In this document: in pieces, positions 11,158 through 21,172 of the stretch
Numbering within the stretch: the first letter of the stretch is position 1
How the letters are laid out: each line of letters opens with the position of its first letter
NCBI GenBank assembly: GCA_964036665.1
Contig: OZ038526.1
Coordinates: 34,844,001-34,908,000, forward strand
Length of the DNA: 64,000 nt
Source of the DNA: Gordius sp. MW1
Taxonomy: Eukaryota; Nematomorpha; Gordioida; Gordea; Gordiidae
Direction of reading: 5' to 3'
Program-made: the position numbers and the translations under genes
Notes under the pieces: model-generated
Database searches by the model: none
The model's input: the letters and a program-made list of their open reading frames with translations, nothing else
Told to the model about the DNA's origin: nothing

Positions 11158-13062
11158 ATGGCTATTACTACGAAAACTATAAAGGTCCGGGAGAGTTTTG
11201 ACAAATCGATAAAGGTAGAGGATTTGCCTGATTATATTAGATGTAAGTCTGAACAGATATTACACCAATTCTATGCACTGCCAGAGGAGGAAAGTCATTC
11301 TTGCGCCATAGGCTCGTGGGATTATTTGCAGCCCCTAAATCGGTTTTCCAATATTATTCCCTATGATTTGTACGTAGTACCTGTCCCACCCGATTTGGAA
11401 AATCCTAAAGGCTATGTCAATGCCAGTTTTATTTCTGTAAGAAACTCCATACGCAAATACATTGCTACACAAGCACCCATGCCAAATACGCTCGCCCATT
11501 TCTGGAGCACGATCTGGCATCATCGATGTCAAGTGATAATAATGCTAGCTAGTTGCGTGGAAATGGGTCTAAACAAATGCACAAAATACTGGCCCGACAC
11601 ATCCATGAATTTCGGCGAAATTCGCGTTCAGGTTGTGGCTATTAAAGTGACACAAGATTATAATGTCATGGACCTAAAATTGACGCTAAAAACGGAACAT
11701 CATTTGGTCCGTCATTTTCATTATAAATCCTGGCCCGATCATGGGATACCTTACGACACAAATGGCCTCGTGGCATTCTTGCTGTTAGTTGAAAATTTTA
11801 CGAGACAGCCAAAGAGCGAAAACGTCGACAATAAAGTTCTGGAGGACATGCAATCCGAAGCGCCGATAGTTGTACATTGCAGCGCTGGAGTTGGTCGCAC
11901 AGGAGCTTTCATGGCCATATCCATTTTAAAAGACGCTGGACTTGAAACCGGATGCGTCAATGTTTACAAATGTGTAAGATCCTTAAGAAATTTTCGTGCC
12001 TTTATGGTTCAAAACGAGGAACAATATATGTTGATCTACCGTGTTACAAGAGATATTTTGTGTAACGTTATGTACAGAAAGGATTCTTTTGCCTATTTGG
12101 CAGCCTACGACAATGTATTACTTCAAATACCTAAACTTTCTGGAATTTCTCCCCTTAGGCTATTTCTTAATCTCCAACCTCCACAATACAGAAACGAAAG
12201 TTTAGGTAGCCCATTAATGCTATCTCCAGAATCAGCTAAGAGACGTTATACACGAACCTTTATGGACACTACAGATATCAAATCAGTACGTTTATCCACA
12301 CCCCCTTCAGATCCAAGTCAATCCTTTCTAGAATTGCCATTCGAATTGTGCGGGGTAATCATAATGGTACACCAAGACGTCACTGCTAAAATGTTGAAAA
12401 AAAGATGCGACGAAACGAGATATAAAAAAGCTGCGGCCAATATTCAACGCGCTATCCAAGCTCATTACCCCGCCACGGACCAGGAGCTTGAAGTAAATGT
12501 TGGAGACATCATTATATCTGAAGGTGAAGGTGATTATTGGTGTAAAGGCGTTAATACCAGACATGATTCGTCAAAGCAATTTTCCAAACTTTATCCTGCC
12601 CATAAAGTCGTCAAATCAGACCTCGAGACAATTCAACCAACCGCAACTGATTCAATAGAATTTGTGTGTCTCTACTTAGGCTCTGTTAACGTAGACTATC
12701 ACATTGGAGTGGAGTTTGTATTAAAAGCGATAGATACCGTGTGTGCCTCTGTTTTAAAGAAAACGACCGCAGACGTAGCACCTATTAAACCTAGGCTGAG
12801 TGGACTAGAAATTGTGTGGAAAAGTGGAGCAGAAAAAATTGTTTTAAAGCATTACGTACCCAAACACTCAAAGAAAGTTAAGGAATACCAACTTGATGAC
12901 ATATCCTTCATAACTTTGCACCCACAAATAGCGCGCTTTTTTGCCTTTATAAGTAAGGAATCAGGATCTTTGGTTTGCCATATTTTCTTTTGTGCTGCTT
13001 CAGCTAAAGCAATAGTTGATCTAGTCGGTACCATGTTTCAATATAGACAAAAAGTGGTGTAA
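11158..13062 (+). CDS. classical protein tyrosine phosphatase fused to a JIP1-type SH3-PTB module
   Basis: Single uninterrupted 634-codon frame. Residues about 30-300 form a classical, tyrosine-specific PTP domain: pTyr-loop NRFSNIIPYD (61-70), YVNASFI (86-92), WPD loop SWPDHGIP (191-198, acid D194), P-loop HCSAGVGRTGAF (240-251, nucleophile C241, R247) and Q-loop VQNEEQY (284-290). All catalytic residues are present. Residues about 430-485 (AIQAHYPATDQELEVNVGD, then DYWCKG) resemble the JIP1 SH3 domain. Residues about 500-630 resemble the JIP1 PTB domain: FVCLYLGSVNVDYHIG, YQLDDISF, LHPQIARFFAFIS, CHIFF. The linker (300-425) has several Ser/Thr-Pro sites. JIP1's JNK-binding region is not evident and its kinesin-binding tail is absent. 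The start is set by an upstream in-frame TGA. AATAAA overlaps the stop. No introns, unlike most neighbours. Confidence 0.93.
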   Translation: MAITTKTIKVRESFDKSIKVEDLPDYIRCKSEQILHQFYALPEEESHSCAIGSWDYLQPLNRFSNIIPYDLYVVPVPPDLENPKGYVNASFISVRNSIRKYIATQAPMPNTLAHFWSTIWHHRCQVIIMLASCVEMGLNKCTKYWPDTSMNFGEIRVQVVAIKVTQDYNVMDLKLTLKTEHHLVRHFHYKSWPDHGIPYDTNGLVAFLLLVENFTRQPKSENVDNKVLEDMQSEAPIVVHCSAGVGRTGAFMAISILKDAGLETGCVNVYKCVRSLRNFRAFMVQNEEQYMLIYRVTRDILCNVMYRKDSFAYLAAYDNVLLQIPKLSGISPLRLFLNLQPPQYRNESLGSPLMLSPESAKRRYTRTFMDTTDIKSVRLSTPPSDPSQSFLELPFELCGVIIMVHQDVTAKMLKKRCDETRYKKAAANIQRAIQAHYPATDQELEVNVGDIIISEGEGDYWCKGVNTRHDSSKQFSKLYPAHKVVKSDLETIQPTATDSIEFVCLYLGSVNVDYHIGVEFVLKAIDTVCASVLKKTTADVAPIKPRLSGLEIVWKSGAEKIVLKHYVPKHSKKVKEYQLDDISFITLHPQIARFFAFISKESGSLVCHIFFCAASAKAIVDLVGTMFQYRQKVV

Positions 13063-13066
13063 TAAA
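13061..13066 (+). terminator. AATAAA polyadenylation signal candidate of the PTP-JIP gene
   Basis: AATAAA overlaps the TAA stop (13060-13062). If it is used the 3' UTR would be very short; later AT-rich sequence could also serve. Confidence 0.35.
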
Positions 13067-13479
13067 TGGATTCACATAAATGATAAAATATGCTCATAAA
13101 AATGTGAATATTGTTATATATATCTGTACTCAAATATATAAAATTATATATGTAATCACTGCCTTTTTTTAAGCCTTAAAGAGATTAATTAAAATAACTA
13201 ATGTTAGAAATCTTAACTAAAACACCTAAATTGCTTTATTGCAACAAACGTGAATACTTCTTGATTAAATCATCTATCGGTAAAAACACAAGTAGTGCAA
13301 GACAGCGTGATTTATAGAGCCATTACAGAATATTATGCTCCCACTTTATGGTGAGTGATGAGATAAATAATTATGTTCTTTCATAGCTGGCCAAAATTGT
13401 TACAGATGAACCATTTTAATTTAATATATAAGTACAAAAAAGACATTTTACGAAATGCCTAAAATCTGACGAAGCGTTC

Positions 13480-14720
13480 GGACTCTAATTAGAGGAGGGC
13501 AATTGGTGTTATTGTAGTTTAGCAACTGGAATTCTTGCTTTAGATCAATAGTGGTGGAGTTTGAATAGAAATTGAATTACAACAAGGATTTGCCCTAAGC
13601 CCCTTTGAGAAAACTAGGGACATACGAAATTAACTCTTTGTATGTTCGATTATATAGTTTTACACGAGGAAACAAAGAAAGGACTAATCGATTAAACCAA
13701 AAGTGGAGCATCGGAAAAGAGTGTGCATGGAGATTCGTCACAAACATCTTGTCGCCGATGATGGTCACATGAGGTTTCAAAAGTTTGAGCCTGCATCTAG
13801 AGGGAGGTTCCGTAAAATAAGTCAATCCGAAGCGAAAAGGATGACTAAAATGGCGAAATATCCCATGAGCCACAAGAAGATGATTAAAGATTATAATTCC
13901 GTCTTAGGACCAATGGTACTCTAGGGAAATAAAGCATGAGCCTTAAATTTTACGGAAGAAAAGTTGATAGAGTCTTCAGAGATGTGGATGATACGCTTGT
14001 GCTTGGGGTACTATGCTCGATATTTGAAGAATTTGTAGGGCAAAGATGAGGTGATAAATAAAAATCGGATTTAAATATATTAAGTAAAGATGCGGATATT
14101 TTAAATTAGATTGTATTGGATATGAAGGTGACGAGGAAGAGGACGACCTCATATTACGTGATAAACGCAAGTGAAAAAAATCAGGGTGAATAATAAGTAG
14201 ATTCCAAAATGAACCTAACTGAATCAAGAGAAAGCTAACTGATTAAAACAAATTCCACGACTGATTATTATTGTGATTCTTGAAAGAAGAGTTACTCCGT
14301 GAAGAATAGAAATGTATATAAGCATCAAAAAATTTGAAAGGCAATAAATACAACTCAAACTTTGAGGTATCATGTTGAAACACAAAATAAACAAGCGTGC
14401 TGACAGCGAACAGAATAGAAACACGGCTTTTAATACTGACCAAAGGAGGCAGAATTTCTTAGGGAAACTATAAGAATGAGATGAATCAGTTGATGAGTTT
14501 ATCGAAACATGAAAAGATCTAGAGATAGGCAAATCATAAAAATTAGAGGATTCTAAATTATATTCATATTAGGAGGTAAAGAATGCTGATTACAACGAGG
14601 TGTTTAGCAAACAGTACCATAAAGAGGCCAACAGGCTAATGTAAACAGTGGCGAAAATATGTGATAAATTTTTTTTGGGTCCCATAAGTGCAACAAATAT
14701 TAAGAGGATCAAACCTGTAA
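13480..14720. other. unexplained purine-rich stretch
   Basis: The plus strand is unusually rich in A and G (for example 13,700-13,900, 14,110-14,180 and 14,380-14,660) and less AT-rich than its surroundings. Short open frames exist on both strands (such as 13703-13924 +) but none resembles a known family. It could be a much-decayed element body; I cannot classify it. Confidence 0.35.
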
Positions 14721-15291
14721 TAAAGCAAAGGGAAGTTCTGAAAAAGGACATTTTGAGGAACTTAGAATTCTTGCAAATTTAAATATTTACCATAAATTTT
14801 TGAGAAAATGGAAATATGAGAAAATTTTTATACTGCTTTATATTAAAAAAAGGATTGCTAATTTAAGTTGCAAAAAAACCAGCCCGAAAACGTTTAGATT
14901 ATCAACGATTTTTTTGAGCTAAACGCAAATATGTTATAAGTTTTTATCCTTAAGTTTTTTGATATAAATAAGTTAGCGTGGAGAAAGTAAGCGAAAAAAT
15001 ATACAATAAATCAAATTCACAAATAAAGAATCTAACCTAAAACTAATATTAAACAGTTTTAATTTTATGCTCTACCATAATTACTAATTTGCATTAAAAT
15101 TCCACTTAGTCTATATGTTTTCTCTTTCAAAATAGCGCGAGCTGTTTAATCTTCAAAACACGTTGTGGTGTGGGTGGGTGTGTAGCCACACTTTATTTTA
15201 TCTTTGATTGAACTTGCATAACGCTATATAATGCCAAAGATTAAATATTAAGACTTAAACATTAAAATTTGATAAATGAATTTACCCCCTG
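14721..15291. other. no gene seen
   Basis: AT-rich sequence without recognised exon or repeat. Confidence 0.4.
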
Positions 15292-15560
15292 TGGTATACC
15301 CATAGACTTATAGACTGCTCATTCCCTTTTAAAAAGTGTTCCAAATTTTGGCATCCATTTTGAAAAGTGAAACATGAATTTTGGCCGATTCATATAGTCT
15401 ATAATGATTAAAATGGGTTGTTTCATGTTATAAGATCAATAATACAAACCATCACTATACAATCTCTACTTTACTTATCAAAATGGCGGTCGTTTTTTGC
15501 AACACTTTTGATGCGTGAATATATAAGAGATGAGCAGTCTATTAGTCTATGGATATACCA
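15292..15560. mobile_element. MITE with TGGTATACCCATAGACT ends (269 bp)
   Basis: The arms TGGTATACCCATAGACTTAT and the complement of AGTCTATGGATATACCA form about 30-bp terminal inverted repeats, continuing AGACTGCTCAT. A second, partial copy lies at 8578-8610. The target duplication is not clear, so the superfamily is left open. The open frame at 15418-15693 starts inside it and is not a gene. Confidence 0.7.
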
Positions 15561-16483
15561 ATATGTTTTTAATTATCGTGCGGTATATCAAGATGTATTA
15601 ATTATATCTAATGTGAAAGGGCTGGAGAACGGTTCTCTAACCCTTGTAATAAAAAGGGATAGTTTAAAGAGAGGTACTTTTATTGAAAGTTAACCTATAG
15701 GTGAAAGCAGTTTAATTTCCTCGACGCCATTTTTTAATTACTTTTTCTTTTTAAGTACGCCAATATGCCTGAAGATCCCCGAACTACACATACTTTTCAC
15801 CTTTCTGTTTTGTAAAATAAAAGACGTTATTTATAAAAAAGGAAAAAGTTAATTTACCATCTATAAAAATTACGATTATTCTCCATCTATATATATTACA
15901 ATTTTCTTCATTCGTATACATTACAATTATCCGCCATCCGATTTGTTTGAATTAGAGTTGTCATATAAATAAAGTGATTTCAATTTTGGACGTTACGACA
16001 ATTTTCGCTCCATTACTTCTCAGCCTCCTTACTTCCTCCCCCTTCCCTAATTAATAAACAACATTCACCATTTTTATATTCACAAGTTAGCCTATAAGGA
16101 AATAGAGGAAGAATAAATTTCTAGCTAGGTTTTGCTATATGAATATAGGGAACAGGTTTAATTTACCTATGTTGATTTTAGGACTTAAATGCTTTATTTT
16201 GGATTTTGATCGGTGTGCTATCTATATGCATCTTAAACAAACGGCAAAAAGCTTATTTATACAATTATTATAAAAACTTGTATGGGGAACACAAAAAACT
16301 TTAAGACTTGCAACTGTTTCTAGCTGATAGCCAAGATTATATTTTATATTGACTGGGGGCGGGCTGAGAGGTCTGCTAGAGTAATATTATGGTATGCAGA
16401 ATATAGCCATATAATAAGTGCTCTCTCCTTTTATTTTAAACACTTTCAATGTGTGTGTGGTGCAAACCGACCACTATTATACT
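15561..16483. other. no gene seen
   Basis: AT-rich. At 15,840-15,940 a short phrase about TCCATCTATATATATTACAATTT repeats imperfectly three times. Confidence 0.4.
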
Positions 16484-16491
16484 ATTTTGCC

Positions 16492-16634
16492 CATAAGCGT
16501 AGCCAGGGGGTGGCAGGAAAGGGCGACTGCCCCCCTCTAAATCCAAAAAATCAAACTTTCTCAAATTATGACTAAAATTAAAAAATTGTTATTTTGCCCC
16601 TGCTCCTCTATTTCCAATCCTGGCTACGTCCATG
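16492..16634. mobile_element. MITE family B, perfect 8-bp TSD
   Basis: The ends are CATAAGCGTAGCCAGGGGG and CCTGGCTACGTCCATG. ATTTTGCC is duplicated at 16484-16491 and 16635-16642. Confidence 0.9.
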
Positions 16635-16929
16635 ATTTTGCCATAGGGAGTTGGATGTGCCATAAGATACATCGTTTTTCTTTACTTTTGCACTTCATGA
16701 CTCTCCTCCCGCACACAGAAAACGCTCTTTCCCTCTCCTTGCTTCGTATGCAACTTAAGCCATTATGTGTTTTCGCCACTCTTGCATTTGACCCCGCACT
16801 TTTAATAATTTAATGGTTTTTGTACAAAATTTGTCGATTTTTTTGCTAAATATTTTGATAAAGACAAAAAACTTGACCGAAATTTACCTAAAAATTATTG
16901 AGTGAAATTATTAATTCAAAATTTTTTTG

Positions 16930-17405
16930 TAGTTTAAAATATTAAAGTTTTTGACAATTGACGTATACATTACAAAATTGGTAAAAAAATTAGAATGAAC
17001 ACTTTTAAAAATTATTTTAATAAATAATCTAGTAAATATTTTAAATTTTTTTTTGACAATAAACGTATACATTATAAATTGGTAAATATTAAAATGGACC
17101 TTTTTTAGAGGTTATTTACCAAATAATCTAGTTAACATTTATTATTGGCTGCATTTTTGTTTTTTGAATTATAATGTTTTTAGATTAGCGCTTAAGATTG
17201 TCATATTATTTTAACCCTGTAAAGCAATTGATATATTAAATCGTGAAATATCAATTACTAATTTGTACGTGTAATTGTATTTTTGAAAATGTTTGCTATG
17301 ATTTTTTTATCAATAAACCTATACATTCCAAAACTTGTGAATGAATTATATTTAGAGGTTATTAATTTACTAAATAATCTATTAGATATTTTAATGTCTA
17401 AGTTT
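16930..17405. repeat. diverged tandem-like repeat, three units
   Basis: A unit containing TTGACAATAAACGTATACATTA, then a gap, then AATAATCTAGTAAATATTTTAA recurs near 16,955, 17,053 and 17,310, with drift between units. No coding sense. Confidence 0.5.
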
Positions 17406-19511
17406 TATTTAGTGCCATAGCAAATAACAGCAAAAAATTAAAAAATTTACACCTTAAAACAACAAATTATAAAAAAGTGCAGGGCCTAATGCAAGTTTAG
17501 CGAAAACACACACAAAGTAAGAAAAGGAGTAATTTGCATGAGAAGTAGGGAGAGTTAGTGCAAAATATACGGTTGTTAATAAACTTTAAATTCTAACTGT
17601 AAAAATTTAATCGTCAGTAAATACTGTGATTAACTTGTTTGCCGCATTTGGCTAATAATAAAAGAATTATATTAACTAAGTTAGTACATTAGAAGTTACC
17701 TGACATAGAACATAGACAAGTCCCTGATGGCACTTTTCTTATGTAATTATTTTTGACACATTACTTTATTTTGATAATGAAGCACCTTTTAAAACTCTGT
17801 TCTATTTTTATCGCTTAATATCCTAAATTATTTTCAGATAAATTAATTGTAAATGTTATTAAAATTGTTTTTTTGGAAAAAAGAACAAGTTAATTAACCA
17901 TTAAGCCATATTTTTTTAATTGTCCGAATCTTTCCCCCGCCCTAAAAATCCGTTGTTTCTTTATTAAGTATTGTTGTCTAATATTCTTTAACTTATATAT
18001 GATGGTTTAAACATATATTTCAAATTAAAATTTGTTTATATTATATTTTTTTAATGATTAAAAAACACAATCACAGGCCCCCAGTTTCCCTAAGTTAAGG
18101 AAAATAAGCTTATTAAACTTCATTTAACCGTGTGATAATAATAATGTAAAATGCTGAGAATATAGGTTAAGTGTAGCTAGAAAAATACGACACATGTGAC
18201 GGTGTTAAAAATTAAAAACGCTAGCCTCATAGCAGTGGCGTAGCAAGGGGAGGCCAAGCTTCCAATTATGAGCAAAATCCTGGCCCCTTTGGCCCCCTCT
18301 CCCAAGTGAAAATATTCTGACCCGTTTGGGCATATGTAAAAAGGCACGTCTCATATTAGTGGAGATGTGCAGTACATAGAACGGTCGGCATCCCTCATGC
18401 ACATTGAGAAGTGCATCGACAAGGTTTAAATAGCGAAGATTTGACCATAAAATGATCAGATATTTAATTTGTTATTTAGAACACGTTAGTCCTGCGGGAG
18501 GATATATTTATTTTTCTATTCAGGACACGTTAGTCCTGCGGGGGGATATGTTTATTTTTCATCTTTAAGACACGTTGGTCCACCGGCAATTATCTACGAA
18601 GAACCAAACGGCCCCCCAGCCCCATGCATTCACTGATCCTTATACGTCACCCTACCTAGCCTGTTGGTTGCACGGAGATTTCCCTCTGCCATCGTCCTAC
18701 ATTTATCATTATAATCGGAATATCCTTATCCGATTGATATCATATTTATTTGTTATAACCCAAATGTACATATTGATTTAACTAATAAAAGGAGTGCGGA
18801 TTTTATACTCATAGCCTTTTGCGGATTTTATAGTATATATATATTTATTAATTTTTTAATAGAGCTATGCAACTTTATATTAAATTTCCTCTTTGTTCCT
18901 TTTTAACACGCAAGGGAAAAAGTCAAGCATTTGAAACCTATAGTATATTTAAAATCACTAGCTCCAAACAACAGCTTCAATTAAATATGCATGGTCTATA
19001 ATTGAGATTGGGCAATACCTTTGGTCATTTTGCAAAAATTAAAATTTTCTTGTAAATATATTGGATTTATTTCCGAGTTAATCTATTTGCACAAACTCCC
19101 TCTAAGCCATATAATAATATGTTTTCTTAGTAGAATCTTTTCAATTATATTGTTTCGTTGTTAACTATGTGCATTATTCATTATAGATTAAATTTTATTT
19201 ATTACCCGCAGGGCTGGCCCGATCGGGTTTAAAAATTTATCCCGCGCGCCGAATTTTCGCTCTAAAAAAATTAACTTACCGGGGACGGGTCGTTATATAA
19301 TATGTGATTTGGTACTAGGTCTGTTTACTCTTTTAAGAAAATCTCGGTTTAATAAGCTGTGCCTCTTAATATCACTATATTAGACATAATATGTATTTCA
19401 AGATTATATTACTGCCGCGATATTTTATCTGTTCGCTACATTTAGAAGTCATTAGATTCCAAATCATATGTCTAACGTAAACTTAATTTAAAATACCATC
19501 ATTGTACTTAG
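17406..19511. other. gene-free; probably intron of the HDAC6-like gene
   Basis: AT-rich. It holds a fragment starting GCAGTGGCGTAGCAAGGGG at 18,232, a short tandem repeat at 18,478-18,590, and a GC-rich GGCCCGATCGGG patch near 19,210. No deacetylase-domain exon was found although the gene should continue upstream. Confidence 0.4.
18478..18590 (+). repeat. three-unit tandem repeat, about 53-bp unit
   Basis: ACACGTTAGTCCTGCGGG-GGATAT followed by TTTATTTTTC repeats twice almost exactly and a third time degraded (ACACGTTGGTCCACCGG). Confidence 0.8.
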
Positions 19512-20036
19512 GGCAACAGCGATGAAAATGGGCAAAGATTATCTGCCCAGCAGTTTTTTAATCTTCCAAACGCCCAATCAGAAGTTATAAATTTATCTTT
19601 ATTTTAAAGTTTTTAGACAATTTTTGCTGTAACGCCAAAAAATTGGTGCATACATTTGCAGCAAATAATTGATGTAAATCCTGAAAGCCTAAATTATGAG
19701 GACATTGATTTAAGGGCACCTTGTGAAGTTTGTGGAGATAATAGTGAAAATTGGTTGTGTTTAAATTGTCATAAAGTATTGAAAATTTATTAAAATATAT
19801 ATTTTAATTAGGTACTATGTGGACGCTATGTTCAAGGGCACATGCAAAAACATAATCAAGAGACTCATCATCAATTGGCTTTAAGCTTTGCAGATATATC
19901 TTGTTGGTGTTATGGCTGTGAATATTACATCCACAATCAAGTATATTAATATTACACTATTATAGTTTTTTAGATATTAACCCCGATAAAAAATTGTATG
20001 CATATAAAAAAGTTTGGAGAGCCAATTTCATCTTGA
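19512..20036 (+). CDS. HDAC6-like protein, C-terminal exons with ZnF-UBP domain (partial gene)
   Basis: Four exons, 19512-19583, 19617-19775, 19812-19940 and 19974-20036 (TGA), are separated by introns of 33, 36 and 33 bp; all phases are 0. The 140-residue product begins GNSDENGQRLSAQQFF, continues TIFAVTPKNWCIHLQQIIDV and ends KKFGEPISS. It is the ubiquitin-binding zinc finger at the C-terminus of HDAC6, which binds free ubiquitin C-termini of aggregated proteins. The expected zinc ligands are present: C35, H37, C60, C63, C72, C75, C80 (CGRY), H87, H91, H96/97, C110 and C113 (WCYGC). The KFGE ending matches HDAC6, not USPs. The first exon follows TTAG at 19,511, so more exons lie upstream; the deacetylase domains were not found in the window. 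Confidence 0.88.
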
Positions 20037-21172
20037 TGTTCACTATTATGTTTTATTTATATTGAGACATTTATGATAAACTTTTTATGATATATTGAAG
20101 ATAGTTAACTATTTTAATAAAAAATGATAAATTCTTTTTCTATTTGTTGTTAAATATATGCCTATGGCTTTAGAGCAAAAAAAAAGATTGGTGAATATTT
20201 TATTTGATTCCTAAAAAATCAATTGCATCACGGAGTAACGATTACATTTTGGTTAACACCTTGGGTGAATTTATCTCTTTGTTGACAGCATGTGATTCAA
20301 AAATAAAAAAAAAAGATAAATGGATAAACTTGTAATTAAATCCTAAATATTTAATTCAAATGGTAATATATGAAATTCAATGCATTTTTGTTTTAATAAA
20401 AGACTTGATTTAAAATAGCAACAAAAGAAGCTGCATTTTTGATAGTTGCAATAATACCCTATATATGTGTTCAAATTATTTGAATAAAATTGAAGCAGGT
20501 AAAATTATATAACAATTTAAATACGTTAAGATTAGTTAAATTAATTAGAAAATCCCCGAATGAAATATTAAATTTTGGAATAATCGATAATTAATTATTG
20601 GTTTTAAGGTATTACCTCAGTTTAGAAATTATTTGCCATTTAACTATGTCTGAATATTTGTTGATTTATATAATAATTTTATACTGTAGGGTGAAATTTA
20701 AAATCTAATTATACTTAATTTGTAATAATAGTTAATCAAAGAAATTATTATTAGTCTATTGTTACACAAAATATCATGCAATCACAATAATTAACAATAA
20801 AGTAAGTATACAGTGTACACACATATATATAAGTGTGTGATATAGAGAAATGCCTAATTAAAAAGTATGATCTTATACATTATTTTAAACACTATCCTTA
20901 ATATAAATTGTTTGCACATGCAAATAGGATAATTTGTCAAAAGATATACATAATAACTGGCAATCACATGAGAATTATAAAATTAATAAATATACATTTT
21001 GAGATATATGATTTATAATTATAAGATAAGGTGAGATTATCGAGAAGACATATTTGTATTTGGTGCAATAACATTGTTACAAAAAAAAGGCTAGCTGGCA
21101 ATGAATTAATAAATAAAAAACACATTTAAATATATATATATAATAAAGGAGAAACGGAGCAATAATTAGCAA
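20037..21172. other. intergenic between convergent HDAC6-like and SSADH genes
   Basis: Very AT-rich. No exon or repeat family recognised; a small CACACATATATATAAGTGTGTG near-palindrome sits at about 20,817-20,840. Confidence 0.45.

Noticed and set aside
11158-13062. Tensin-like protein (PTP plus C-terminal PTB)
   Set aside because: Tensins have C2 and SH2 domains before the PTB, and a PTEN-like phosphatase. Here the phosphatase is the classical HCSAGVGRTG type and the domain before the PTB has SH3 landmarks (ELEVNVGD, DYW) as in JIP1.
13703-13924. Small plus-strand open frame (73 codons) and its antisense partner at 13595-13873
   Set aside because: No family resemblance, no splice sites, and it lies in a purine-rich block that favours open frames by composition.
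15418-15693. 91-codon open frame
   Set aside because: It begins inside the inverted-repeat element at 15,292-15,560 and its sequence follows the repeat.
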